Origin: CAZOOK01 sp964581385
GTDB taxonomy: Bacteria > Pseudomonadota > Gammaproteobacteria > Nevskiales > Nevskiaceae
Assembly: GCA_964581385.1 (NCBI GenBank)
Contig: CAZOOK010000006.1
Span: 132,606 to 196,605, forward strand
Reading direction: 5' to 3'
Length of the DNA stretch: 64,000 nucleotides
Each line of letters starts with the position of its first letter. The stretch's first letter is position 1. Below the pieces are notes generated by a model. That model ran no database searches, was not told where the DNA came from, and saw only the letters and a program-made list of their open reading frames with translations. Both the position numbers and the translations under genes were made by a program. Shown one piece after another: positions 8,472 through 16,588 of this stretch.

Positions 8472-8918
8472 GTGAAATATTTCACGACACAGTGGTGGTC
8501 TGACGGCTGCAAAAATGCAGATACTGTCTTTCAGCAATATGAGCGATACCTTGCTTCTGTTCGGCACCGGTTACCTGCAGCACTGTGCGAGCTTGAAGAC
8601 AATCACACGCTTCACGATTCTCGGGTGAAGCAGATTGTCAGTGATTTTCCAAGCCGGTGTGTCAAGATCGTACTTCATGGCTGGGATAGAACTTTATCGC
8701 ACCAAGTGTGCTACACGCTGTCCTTTTCAGGCGTTTCAATCTTTGAGCAAGATATTCCTACAGGTCGGAACAATTGGGCGGAACTCGGTGATCTTGGCTA
8801 TTGGGAATGCGAAGTCTTGTCACAAGGCATCGAAATCCGCATGCTTTTCGCATCGTCCGCAGAATTTCGTATCGCTTTTGAGGGGTTTGAATTCCTGCAT
8901 GCAAAGATGTCGGCCTAA
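8472..8918 (+). CDS. DUF4085 family protein
   Basis: A 148-residue protein starting at GTG 8472. It opens with MKYFTTQWWSDG, the hallmark of DUF4085, followed by a helix with YERYLASVRHRLP and LHDSRVKQI. A beta-rich half then carries ELGDLGYWECEVL and ends in FASSAEFRIAFEGFEF. It is soluble and cytoplasmic, with no signal peptide. DUF4085 proteins are often found next to polymorphic toxin genes and I treat this one as an immunity-like protein; no molecular activity is known to me. The ankyrin gene follows within about 60 bases on the same strand. Confidence 0.75.
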   Translation: MKYFTTQWWSDGCKNADTVFQQYERYLASVRHRLPAALCELEDNHTLHDSRVKQIVSDFPSRCVKIVLHGWDRTLSHQVCYTLSFSGVSIFEQDIPTGRNNWAELGDLGYWECEVLSQGIEIRMLFASSAEFRIAFEGFEFLHAKMSA

Positions 8919-8978
8919 GCGAATATTTTGTGGCGGAGATATTTGGCATGTGGTTTGCTTTTTTACTCGATGATCGGC

Positions 8979-9407
8979 ATGACTAAAGAATTAGCCGAAG
9001 ACTGGTTTGAGCGTGAGCAATTGCATTTTGCGGCGCAGGATGGCGACGTTGGCAAGATACAGGCTCTGCTGACGGCTGGTTATGACATCAATGCTTTCGA
9101 CGAACTTGGAAAGACGCCGTTGCACTACGCGGCAGAGAAAGAGTTTGTTGAAGTTGTTCGATTTCTGCTGGAGCATGGCGCAGATGTGAATGCGCACTGT
9201 GAACCTCGTATTGGAAATACTCCCCTGGCAGAGATTACCGACACCTGTTCATTACAGATGGCCAAGCTGCTCATCAAAGCAGGGGCCGATCCGCGCATTC
9301 CTGGCTGGATGCAAATCAGCGCACTGGATCGAGCGAAGAACAGAAAGCATGGTGAAGGACCGCAAGTTTACGCGCTCTTGGCGAGTGCGCGGTCATCATG
9401 CTTATAG
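8979..9407 (+). CDS. Ankyrin repeat protein, likely immunity protein
   Basis: I chose the ATG at 8979 (142 residues). The open frame extends back to a TTG at 8928 but without family match. A 12-codon leader starting at 8948 behind GGAG ends in a TAA that overlaps this start, so coupling by re-initiation is possible. Repeats are visible: REQLHFAAQDGDVGKIQALL, GKTPLHYAAEKEFVEVVRFLLEHGADVN, then GNTPLAEI...LLIKAGADP, about three ankyrin units of 33 residues. The C-terminal GWMQISALDRA is typical of a family of cytoplasmic ankyrin proteins seen beside polymorphic toxins. Partner unknown. Confidence 0.78.
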   Translation: MTKELAEDWFEREQLHFAAQDGDVGKIQALLTAGYDINAFDELGKTPLHYAAEKEFVEVVRFLLEHGADVNAHCEPRIGNTPLAEITDTCSLQMAKLLIKAGADPRIPGWMQISALDRAKNRKHGEGPQVYALLASARSSCL

Positions 9408-10276
9408 CGGAATCTGAACTGGCGCTTTGCGTTATCAGGTGTATGACGGCAATTTGATCTTGCCGATCGGACCATATGACCGAGTAACGAGAAAACGGCA
9501 ATCGAAAAGGCGGACAGTATTGGAGCTGGAACAGGAATGGGCAGACGCGGGTGTGGTTGCAAATATCGACGCTGCGCCGTGCGGCTATGTGAAAAGTGAG
9601 TAGTCGCCTGACAGGTCCAAGGAAAGTGGATGAGTCCTAGAAGGGCTGCGTCCGGTCGAGGGGCTACCTCTCCTCGGCGGGGCTGAATCTGGGCCAATCC
9701 TTATGGAAGGATGCCGAAATTCGCGAGGGATCTGCGCTGCTCGTGAATTCAGATCATCCCGTGATACTGAGATCAATTGACGGAAACCAGGTTTCGGGCG
9801 CCATTTCCACTCGCGCAGCGAAACGACTGCGGGCCAGCCCGAGATCACCGATGCTGACTTTAGGCCGCTGCGTTCGTCGCGTTCAAGTTCGGTCATTGGC
9901 ATGATCGTTGAGCGTAATGCAGTATATTTGAGAGAATTTTGAATTTTAATTTTTAATGCCGAATCAGTATGGAGTGGCGACCGTAGATGAAAACGCTCTA
10001 CATCCAGGTACATTATCTCTATCCAAAATAATTCGCGTAGCCGCCGACGGTTGTACGCATTAACGACCGCATGTGACAGAGCCCTGCGGTCGCGATCTAC
10101 GTGCTTTGCAGCGTAACTCACCTGTGTACCCGTGCCCGACGGTATGGCAGCAGCAGACGCGAAATGTCGCGGTCGCATGGGCTGCTACTTCTAGTAGCTC
10201 GGGTACTGTAAGAGCATTGACCATGTGGCGGTATATCGAGCATTGAATTGCTGAGCCCAGTTTCAGGAGGAGCGCG
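9408..10276. other. Intergenic stretch, no gene supported
   Basis: Long minus-strand frames cross this stretch (for example 9585-10178), but they are rich in Arg, Ser and Pro and match nothing I know. The plus strand is broken by many stops. It probably holds decayed DNA between the immunity array and the ATPase gene. An AGGAGG ribosome site at 10265-10270 belongs to the next gene. Confidence 0.35.
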
Positions 10277-12589
10277 GTGCTAAAGAAAATTACGAAGCTG
10301 CAGGGGATCGGCCTATTGCATAACGGAACTCCGATCCCTGCCGACTTCGAGCGCGTTACACTCGTATATGCCGAAAATGGGCGCGGCAAGTCCACGCTCG
10401 CCACGCTGCTCCGCGCTTGCGCTTTAGGAGATGCAACGAGAATTCAGGCTAGGAAAACTCTCGACACCACTGCGCCTCAAGAAGCGTGGTTGCTTTTCAA
10501 TCTCGGGGGGCAGAATACCTCTGTTGCTTTTGCCAACGGTGCATGGAACAGCCGTGTTCCCCAAGTCATCGTGTTCGATGTGGAGTTCGTCGAGCAGAAC
10601 GTGTATTCGGGGCAGGAGGTTAGGCCCGATCAACGACAGGCTTTGCTTGAATTCGCCCTCGGGGATCAATCCGTCAAGCTGAAGCAACAAATCGACGACC
10701 TGACAAAACAAATCGCCGACGCGACGCTCACACGAGGTAATGCAGAGAAGCGCATTGCCGCTTTCTCCCGTGGAATGCCGCTGCCGATATTCGTCGCGCT
10801 TCAGGTCGATCCGGACGCGCAAGCAAAGATCGATGCGCTTCGCAAGCTCATCGAAACAGCGAAGAATGCGACTGTCCTAACACAGAGGCAAACGCCTGCG
10901 CTACTTTCATCGATCGATTTTGACATAGACAATTTTTTCGGGATTCTTGCGAAGAATCTGGACAGCGTGGAGAAGACTGCCGAGGCCGTCGTTCGCGAAC
11001 ACTTCTCCAAGCATTCGATGCCGGTCGGAATCGAAAATTGGGTCAGTACCGGTCAAGTTTACGCAATGTCCGACGACTGCCCGTTCTGCGGCCAGAAGCT
11101 CGAAGGTCTTACGCTCGTTGCTGCTTATCAGGGCTACTTCAATAAAGCTTATGTCGAACTAAAGCAGCAGGTGTCCGCATTGCGGCAACGGGCCGAGACA
11201 AATCTCTCCAGCGTAATGATTGATCGGTTGGCATCGGCAGTAGCGATCAATGCTGCGCGCATCGAAGCGTGGAAAGACCAACTGGCTCCTGCAATTCCTG
11301 GGTTGCCTGCCGAGTACTTGCATGAGGTAATTGCCGGCGCTCGTAAGATCGCGGTCGACTTGGCCACGCAGAAGCAGGGTCAGCCTCTTGACACCTTCGG
11401 CTCGCCGGCTGACAAAACGGCTATTGCGCGATGCATCGAGCAGATAAATGGCGCCATCACGACATACAACCGGCTGCTTGGCGAGACGATCGCGGCGATC
11501 CAGGCATTCGAGAGAAAGATCGCGATACAAGACGTCGCAGGCTTGGAAGCGCAAATAAAGCGGTTGGAAATCGTAGTCGCGCGGCAGCACGCCGACTCCA
11601 TCAAAGCGGTAGCTGATTATCAGACCGCCGATGCCAGGCGCAAGCGTCTCGACAGCGAAAAAACCGACACCCGCGAGCATCTCGACAAACTAATGATTGC
11701 TACCCTGGCGCAGTATCAGGACCGCATCAATAAGTTGCTGGTGAAATTCGGAGCGGGTTTTACTATCGAACAGATGAAGCCGAACTATCTAGGCGCAGGT
11801 GTGCCGCGCACGGAGTATGGCTTGTGCTTGCGGAAGAAGGTTGTGCCTTTAGGAAACCGCACTTCCGGCGGAGCGCATTTCGGCTCGACATTGAGCGAAG
11901 GCGATAAGCGCACGCTGGCTTTCGCCTTCTTTCTCGCAAAAATCGAAGCCGATCCTGCGTGCCTCGCCGAGCAGATTCTAGTTCTCGATGATCCCGTTTC
12001 CAGTTTCGACAGGAACCGCAGAGCACAGACCATTGATCTGCTCGTCAAGCTTTCCACCAAGTGCGCTCAGATGATCGTTCTGTCACATGATGCCTATTTC
12101 ATCCGTGAGCAACGGGACATGCTAGCCAAGGGGCAGCCGCCGATCATCCCGCGCATTGCCGGTATCTGCCGCGTGCAGGGCGATTATTCCGCTTTCGTTT
12201 CGTGCGACATCGACGAAATTTGCGCCTCTGACTACTATCGACACCACCGCCAACTGAGCGAATACGTTGCAGGTACGTATCAAGGCAACATTCGCGACGT
12301 GGCCAAGGCGATGCGTCCGTTCCTCGAAGGTTACTACCATCGCCGCTTCCCGGGACTTTTGCCGACGCGCTGTATGTTTGGCGGAGTCATTTCCGCGATA
12401 ACGCATGCTCCAAAGGGAGCGCCGATTGGCCACTTGATGCCGCGCGTTGGAGAAATGAGCGATCTTAACGATTACGCAGGGCGCTTTCATCACGACACTA
12501 ATCCTGGCAACGCTGACTCTGTGCCGGTGACAGATGGAGAACTTAAACCGTACGTCGAACGCGCGCTCGCTTTGGTTTATCAAGGGTGA
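10277..12589 (+). CDS. RloC-like AAA_13 ABC ATPase, probable phage-defence effector
   Basis: A 770-residue protein starting at GTG 10277 behind a perfect AGGAGG. It has the parts of an SMC/Rad50-type ATPase: Walker A ENGRGKST near residue 36, a CPFCG zinc-hook-like pair at residues 268-271, coiled coils, the ABC signature LSEGD near 537, Walker B ILVLDDPVSSFD near 570, and LSHD near 603. This is the PF13166 (AAA_13) layout of RloC and PrrC, which cut tRNA anticodon loops after phage attack. The C-terminal tail has RPFLE near residue 680 (R-x3-E, as in PrrC) and FHHD near 737. The His is farther away than in PrrC, so the nuclease site is tentative. No restriction enzyme genes lie nearby. Confidence 0.8.
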   Translation: MLKKITKLQGIGLLHNGTPIPADFERVTLVYAENGRGKSTLATLLRACALGDATRIQARKTLDTTAPQEAWLLFNLGGQNTSVAFANGAWNSRVPQVIVFDVEFVEQNVYSGQEVRPDQRQALLEFALGDQSVKLKQQIDDLTKQIADATLTRGNAEKRIAAFSRGMPLPIFVALQVDPDAQAKIDALRKLIETAKNATVLTQRQTPALLSSIDFDIDNFFGILAKNLDSVEKTAEAVVREHFSKHSMPVGIENWVSTGQVYAMSDDCPFCGQKLEGLTLVAAYQGYFNKAYVELKQQVSALRQRAETNLSSVMIDRLASAVAINAARIEAWKDQLAPAIPGLPAEYLHEVIAGARKIAVDLATQKQGQPLDTFGSPADKTAIARCIEQINGAITTYNRLLGETIAAIQAFERKIAIQDVAGLEAQIKRLEIVVARQHADSIKAVADYQTADARRKRLDSEKTDTREHLDKLMIATLAQYQDRINKLLVKFGAGFTIEQMKPNYLGAGVPRTEYGLCLRKKVVPLGNRTSGGAHFGSTLSEGDKRTLAFAFFLAKIEADPACLAEQILVLDDPVSSFDRNRRAQTIDLLVKLSTKCAQMIVLSHDAYFIREQRDMLAKGQPPIIPRIAGICRVQGDYSAFVSCDIDEICASDYYRHHRQLSEYVAGTYQGNIRDVAKAMRPFLEGYYHRRFPGLLPTRCMFGGVISAITHAPKGAPIGHLMPRVGEMSDLNDYAGRFHHDTNPGNADSVPVTDGELKPYVERALALVYQG

Positions 12590-12777
12590 GATGACACTTC
12601 GCACCGCTGGGGGCCAACGCTGCTATTAATAACCTATCTCGTCAAGAGATTTTGCTCTAGCAACATTCATTTGTTGATGAAGTTCGCTCAGGGCGCTCTT
12701 GTCCATGACGGTTATCTATTCCCGTACTGATCGATTTCAGGGCCTGCCTTCGATCTCAAGGCGATCCCGATGGCTTC

Positions 12778-13635
12778 TTATGCGTTGCCGCGTTTAAGCT
12801 CGTTCAAGGTTTTGCCTTCGACGCTCTTCCACTCATACCAGCCATTGGCCGTCCGCCCTAGCAGCGCAACCGCTGCCATGCTGGGCGATCCGAACAAGTG
12901 GTCTTTCACGAACACCAGCATGCCATCTTTCTCTACCATCACGCCCGATGTAACTAATCGTTCGCGGAACCGCGCATCAGCAGTGCCTTCGATGGACGCT
13001 ACGTTCTTGATTCGACCCTTGGAGCCTTTCAAGACAACAAAGCCCTCGGAGGTATATTCACCAATGCCATTGGCGCCGCCGCTCGTGCAATAAAATAGCT
13101 CAATGGGCCTGGCGCTATCTGGCTTTGCGGCGATCGGCTCAAAAATGGGGAAACCCAAGGTGGCTAGCAGCGTTCTGGCAGTATCGTGAATATCTTCGCA
13201 ATCGGCCTGCAGCGGTGCAGGCGTGTGGGGCTTGTTTCCGCTGTTGCCGTTTTCCAGCGTATAACGCCCAGCTTCCTGCGCCGCTTTTATGCTGCTCCAC
13301 TCAAGGTATAGCGCATGCGTTTGGGTGAAGTTGTTGGTCAGCGAAACCACCGCCAATGCCTTGTTCCAGAAGTCCTTGGTACTGTTATGTTGCGCAAGCC
13401 TGTCGCCCAAGTTGCCGGATTGACCGATGTACGCCATCGCGTCGGCTCCGTTCTCGCTATCGCCGAATAGAAAATACAGCCCGACCTGCTTGGATTCGGG
13501 AGTCTGTTGAAATTCAGAAAGCAGAGACCGGGGTATTTCCACCACGCGCACGATGCTGGTCGTCAGTTCCGCTACGCGCAGGCCACGTGGATCACCTGAC
13601 GGTAAATAGATTTGGATGGTTCTGGCTCGGGCCAT
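12778..13635 (-). CDS. GIY-YIG nuclease family protein with DUF4357
   Basis: A 285-residue protein convergent with the RloC-like gene. The first 45 residues are a strand-rich lead. Residues about 50-140 form a GIY-YIG domain: VGLYFLFG and AYIGQSGN for the two signature strands, Arg in GDRLAQH, and Glu in ALYLEWSSI. The C-terminal part (about 185-275) contains SEGFVVLKGSKGRIK and SPSMAAVALLGRTANGWYEWK, the DUF4357 pattern. Proteins with this layout are common in genomic islands and are presumed DNA nucleases; the substrate is not known. Its place beside an RloC-like ATPase and a toxin-antitoxin pair fits a small defence cluster. Confidence 0.85.
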   Translation of the reverse strand: MARARTIQIYLPSGDPRGLRVAELTTSIVRVVEIPRSLLSEFQQTPESKQVGLYFLFGDSENGADAMAYIGQSGNLGDRLAQHNSTKDFWNKALAVVSLTNNFTQTHALYLEWSSIKAAQEAGRYTLENGNSGNKPHTPAPLQADCEDIHDTARTLLATLGFPIFEPIAAKPDSARPIELFYCTSGGANGIGEYTSEGFVVLKGSKGRIKNVASIEGTADARFRERLVTSGVMVEKDGMLVFVKDHLFGSPSMAAVALLGRTANGWYEWKSVEGKTLNELKRGNA

Positions 13636-13790
13636 GCGTTTTCTCTTTTTCTAAACCGTCTTTGCATCCGAACTATTTGAACATATGGCAAAACTGATCA
13701 GACTATGGTCAATGCTCTTGGTGCACCCGGCGCATTGAGTGCCAGACAAGGGGGCGCATTGACTGAATACTGTGAAAGAGACGCGTTTCC

Positions 13791-14093
13791 TCAGTGCTCG
13801 CTTGCCTCATTAAACATTGCCCACAGGTCGCGGCCACCATAGACGACGCGTTCGATTCGTGCGGTGTCGTTAATGATGTGGAACAGCACGACATACTGTC
13901 CCACCACCGCAGCTCGTGCGTCTTCACCAACCTCCGGTCGCAGCCGGTAGATCCGCGGGTTCTGCCCAATTAAACGGAATTTGCTGCGAATCTCCTGAAT
14001 GAAGGAGACGGCGCGGACAGGATTGTCCTGTGCGATGTATTCGGCGATGGTGTCGAGATCACTCTCAATGAAGTTGGAAAGCTCGACCCGCAT
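13791..14093 (-). CDS. parE: ParE/RelE family toxin
   Basis: A 100-residue toxin of the RelE/ParE fold. Motifs seen are an N-terminal strand, FIESDLDTIAEYIAQDNPVRAVSFIQEI, then IGQNPRIYRLRPEVG, VVGQYVVLFHII and RIERVVYGGRDL, the usual order of helices and strands. Starts at ATG 14093; a GTG one codon upstream is also possible. It overlaps the antitoxin stop within GTGATG, so the two are translationally coupled. ParE toxins usually poison gyrase, RelE toxins cut mRNA; the sequence is closer to ParE, with no clear RelE catalytic set. Likely repressed by the ParD-ParE complex at the upstream promoter. Confidence 0.87.
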   Translation of the reverse strand: MRVELSNFIESDLDTIAEYIAQDNPVRAVSFIQEIRSKFRLIGQNPRIYRLRPEVGEDARAAVVGQYVVLFHIINDTARIERVVYGGRDLWAMFNEASEH

Positions 14094-14380
14094 CACTTGG
14101 CCTTGCCTTGTGCATCCGCCAAAGCTTGGTATTTCCGTTCCAGACGATCGAGCACGTCATCGACCGGCTCACCGGGGGATTTGTCTTTAATGGCTTGCTG
14201 CCACACTTGGCGCAATTCCTCGATGCCCTGCTGACGCAAGCTGCGCTTCTGAGTCCAGTCGCGCAACGCGTCCCGTACCACCTCGCTGCTGGAAGCATAT
14301 TCGCCGGTATCGACGGCGTTGCGTACAACGGCCACCATTTCTGGCGGCAATGCGATGCTGATTTTCTCGACGGTGGACAT
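14093..14380 (-). CDS. parD: ParD-like antitoxin
   Basis: A 95-residue protein. The N-terminal half is a ribbon-helix-helix: EKISIALPPEMVAVVRNAV, then GEYASSSEVVRDALRDW. This matches ParD antitoxins, which bind operator DNA as dimers. The C-terminal half is helical and acidic (GEPVDDVLDRLERKYQAL) and should wrap the toxin. It is the first gene of the pair and overlaps the toxin gene. Together they form a type II toxin-antitoxin module, commonly found on islands and plasmids where it limits loss. Confidence 0.88.
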   Translation of the reverse strand: MSTVEKISIALPPEMVAVVRNAVDTGEYASSSEVVRDALRDWTQKRSLRQQGIEELRQVWQQAIKDKSPGEPVDDVLDRLERKYQALADAQGKAK

Positions 14381-14625
14381 GGGGCGTCCTCACAGCGGTA
14401 TGAACAATTCATACCAAGGATATCGCAAGACGCCTTAAATGCAATGCATTTCTGCGGCTACGAATGGGCCATCTTTGATGGGTCAATTTGCTCGCTGAAT
14501 CTCTTCTCAAATCGAAACTGACCCATTGATATTTCAGGGGTTTCCGAGGGTATACCGCCCATCAATATGAGAATTGCATTGGAACATAATTCCTACACAA
14601 TCAATGAGATGGAGACGCTCTGACA

Positions 14626-14674
14626 ACAGATTCTGACTCTGTTTATCTAGGTTCGAGTCCTAGTCCCCCAGCCA
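14626..14674 (+). pseudogene. 3' half of tRNA-Gln(CUG), probable attachment-site scar
   Basis: The anticodon arm folds as ACAGA / TTCTGAC / TCTGT with anticodon CTG at 14633-14635. A four-base variable region follows, then the T arm CTAGG / TTCGAGT / CCTAG, the acceptor strand TCCCCCA, discriminator G and CCA. The matching 5' acceptor strand TGGGGGA and a D arm are absent in the 110 bases upstream, so this is not a full tRNA. Three-prime tRNA fragments are typical direct-repeat ends left by tyrosine integrases. A strong terminator and an integrase remnant follow directly. Confidence 0.75.
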
Positions 14675-14720
14675 ACAATTGTTCCGAAGCGATCCGATAC
14701 GATCCGCGTTCGACTCTAAG

Positions 14721-14743
14721 CCCCGCTAAATGCGGGGTTTTTT
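14721..14743 (+). terminator. Rho-independent terminator
   Basis: CCCCGC, a five-base loop TAAAT, GCGGGG, then six T residues. It lies 47 bases after the tRNA-Gln fragment and looks like the native terminator of the original tRNA gene. Confidence 0.88.
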
Positions 14744-14867
14744 ATGCCTATAGCATCCTACTTGGTCCAGAGAGAGCCGGCGCGATGGTGGCCGCCGCAC
14801 ATCGGCTTCACCCGCGGTCCAGTGATATGAATACATCCCATATTCATTTCATAAAATGAAATGAATA

Positions 14868-15126
14868 AATGTGGCAATCACATCATCGAGCACCGCAGAG
14901 TTCATCTGGCAGCGCCCGGACTGGCCCGTGTGGCGCTGGTCTCAACCGGCGTCGCGGCCGCGCAGATTGACTCGGTAGATCAGGCCCGCCTTCGGCTGTT
15001 GGACAAGCTACGCGGCCTGGATGATGAGCACCGCAGCCTGGTCGCCACCCAGTTATACACCCGCGAAACCGTCCCCACGTCCGCCATCGAGGGTGTGCAG
15101 GTGGATGCCGCCGCCGCAAGTCAACG
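14868..15126 (+). pseudogene. Fic protein N-terminal fragment (DUF4172), frameshifted
   Basis: One frame reads FIWQRPDWPVWRWSQ, the tryptophan-rich start of the DUF4172 domain found at the N-terminus of Fic proteins, then hits a stop. The next frame continues as VDQARLRLLDKLRGLDDEH, TQLYTRETVPTSAIEGVQVD, which matches the rest of that domain including the S-x-I-E-G inhibitory motif. A single-base shift near 14940 explains the break. The catalytic Fic core (HPFxxGNGR) is missing entirely, because the sequence switches into an integrase fragment. Confidence 0.72.
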
Positions 15127-15423
15127 TCGAACCGAGAAGCTCGCGCAGCGGCAGTGGGTCGCTAACACCTTCGGCCAAGCGGCAGACGCTTGGCATGCTT
15201 TCCGGAGCGGAGCATGGAATGCCAAGTCCGCGGGGCAAGCCCGGTCGTATCTGGACAAAGATATTCTGCCCAAGCTGCAGTCCCGCCCGCTGGATAACAT
15301 CTCTCCGAAAGAGCTGGGGTTATTGGTCGGGGCAATCGAAAATCGAGGGGTCTACGACATCGCCAAGAAAACCCGTAAGTGGCTCAAGGCTACCGGCGAA
15401 TGCGCCGCGTATGCAAACGGGCT
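15127..15423 (+). pseudogene. P4-type tyrosine integrase fragment (core-binding domain only)
   Basis: The reading frame carries on without a stop from the Fic remnant into RRTEKLAQRQWVANTFGQ, AADAWHAF, YLDKDILPKLQSRPLDNI, ELGLLVGAIENRGVYDIAKK. This is the SAM-like core-binding domain of P4-family phage integrases. The N-terminal arm-binding domain and the whole catalytic domain (R-H-R-Y) are missing. A pure fossil, and the fusion to Fic must be secondary. It lies 450 bases from the tRNA-Gln fragment, where an integrase gene would be expected. Confidence 0.72.
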
Positions 15424-15564
15424 GGGAATCATTCGAAGTGAATTATCAGTATCTGAAAGCGGTCTACCTCATTGCGGTGCCGCAAGCGCAACGTCCGCCT
15501 GCAGACTCGGTCGAAGTGAGACTGCATGGTATATATCAGCGGCGCTAAGACAAGGAGATCGGCG

Positions 15565-16587
15565 ATGCAGCTTGGCATGATCGGGTTAGGGCGTATGGGC
15601 GCGAGCCTGGTGCGGCGTCTGACAAAGGACGGCCACAAGTGCGTTGTCTACGACGTGGACCCGGCAGCCGTGAAGAAGACCGCGGGCCGCGGCATTCGCG
15701 GTGCCGTCTCGATCGAAGCGCTCGTGGCAAAACTGGCTAAGCCGCGCGCGGTCTGGATCATGGTTCCCGCTGGCGTAGCCGGCGCCACTATCGAAGAACT
15801 GGCGTCGCACATGGACGCTGGCGACATCATCATCGACGGCGGCAATAGCTACTACCGCGACGACATCCTCCGAGCGAAGGTTCTCAAGCGCAGACATATC
15901 CACTACGTCGATTGCGGCACCAGCGGCGGGGTATTCGGGCTGGAACGCGGCTACTGCCTGATGATTGGCGGCGAGGATCAGGTGGTCAAGCATCTGGAAC
16001 CGATTTTCAGGAGCATCGCCCCCGGGGTCGATACCGCATCGCGCACTCCGGGCAGAAAGGGCACGGCGGCTCCCGCCGAGCATGGATATCTGCATTGTGG
16101 GCCGACCGGCGCAGGCCACTTCGTCAAGATGGTTCACAACGGCATCGAGTACGGCCTTATGGCCGCCTATGCCGAAGGACTGAACATTTTGCACAACGCC
16201 AACGCCGGAAAGCGCAGGCGCGATGTGGACGCCGAAACGGCGCCACTGCGGGATGCGGAGTACTACCAATACGACCTGGACCTGCCTGAGATCGCGGAGG
16301 TTTGGCGCCGCGGCAGTGTGATCGGCTCCTGGTTGCTGGATCTTACCGCTGCTTCACTTCTGAACAGCCCCGGCCTTGAGCGCTACGCCGGCCGCGTGTC
16401 GGATTCCGGCGAGGGACGTTGGACGATCGCTGCGGCCATCGATGAAGCCGTGCCGGCCCCTGTTCTGAGTGCCGCGCTCTACGAACGCTTCAGCTCGCGC
16501 GGCGATGCGGATTTCGCGAATCGGGTGTTGTCCGCGATGCGCAAGCAGTTTGGCGGGCACGACGAAAAGAAGAAGGGAAAGCGCTGA
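15565..16587 (+). CDS. gnd: 6-phosphogluconate dehydrogenase, decarboxylating (short GndA/YqeC type)
   Basis: Oxidises and decarboxylates 6-phosphogluconate to ribulose-5-phosphate. The 340-residue product starts at ATG 15565 behind AAGGAG. It has a Rossmann motif at once, GLGRMGASLVRRL, then DGGNSYYRDD and CGTSGGVFGLERGYCLMIGG for substrate binding, and catalytic KMVHNGIEYGLMAAYAEG. Length fits the short form, which often prefers NAD, not the 470-residue form. The glucose-6-phosphate dehydrogenase gene follows one base after its stop, so the two are co-translated. It is the first intact gene after the island scar. Confidence 0.93.
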   Translation: MQLGMIGLGRMGASLVRRLTKDGHKCVVYDVDPAAVKKTAGRGIRGAVSIEALVAKLAKPRAVWIMVPAGVAGATIEELASHMDAGDIIIDGGNSYYRDDILRAKVLKRRHIHYVDCGTSGGVFGLERGYCLMIGGEDQVVKHLEPIFRSIAPGVDTASRTPGRKGTAAPAEHGYLHCGPTGAGHFVKMVHNGIEYGLMAAYAEGLNILHNANAGKRRRDVDAETAPLRDAEYYQYDLDLPEIAEVWRRGSVIGSWLLDLTAASLLNSPGLERYAGRVSDSGEGRWTIAAAIDEAVPAPVLSAALYERFSSRGDADFANRVLSAMRKQFGGHDEKKKGKR

Positions 16588-16588
16588 G

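Noticed and set aside
9585..10178. Long minus-strand open frame
   Set aside because: No ribosome site, low-complexity Arg/Ser/Pro content, no family resemblance.
14581..14674. Complete tRNA-Gln gene
   Set aside because: No 5' acceptor strand or D arm could be paired with the intact 3' half.
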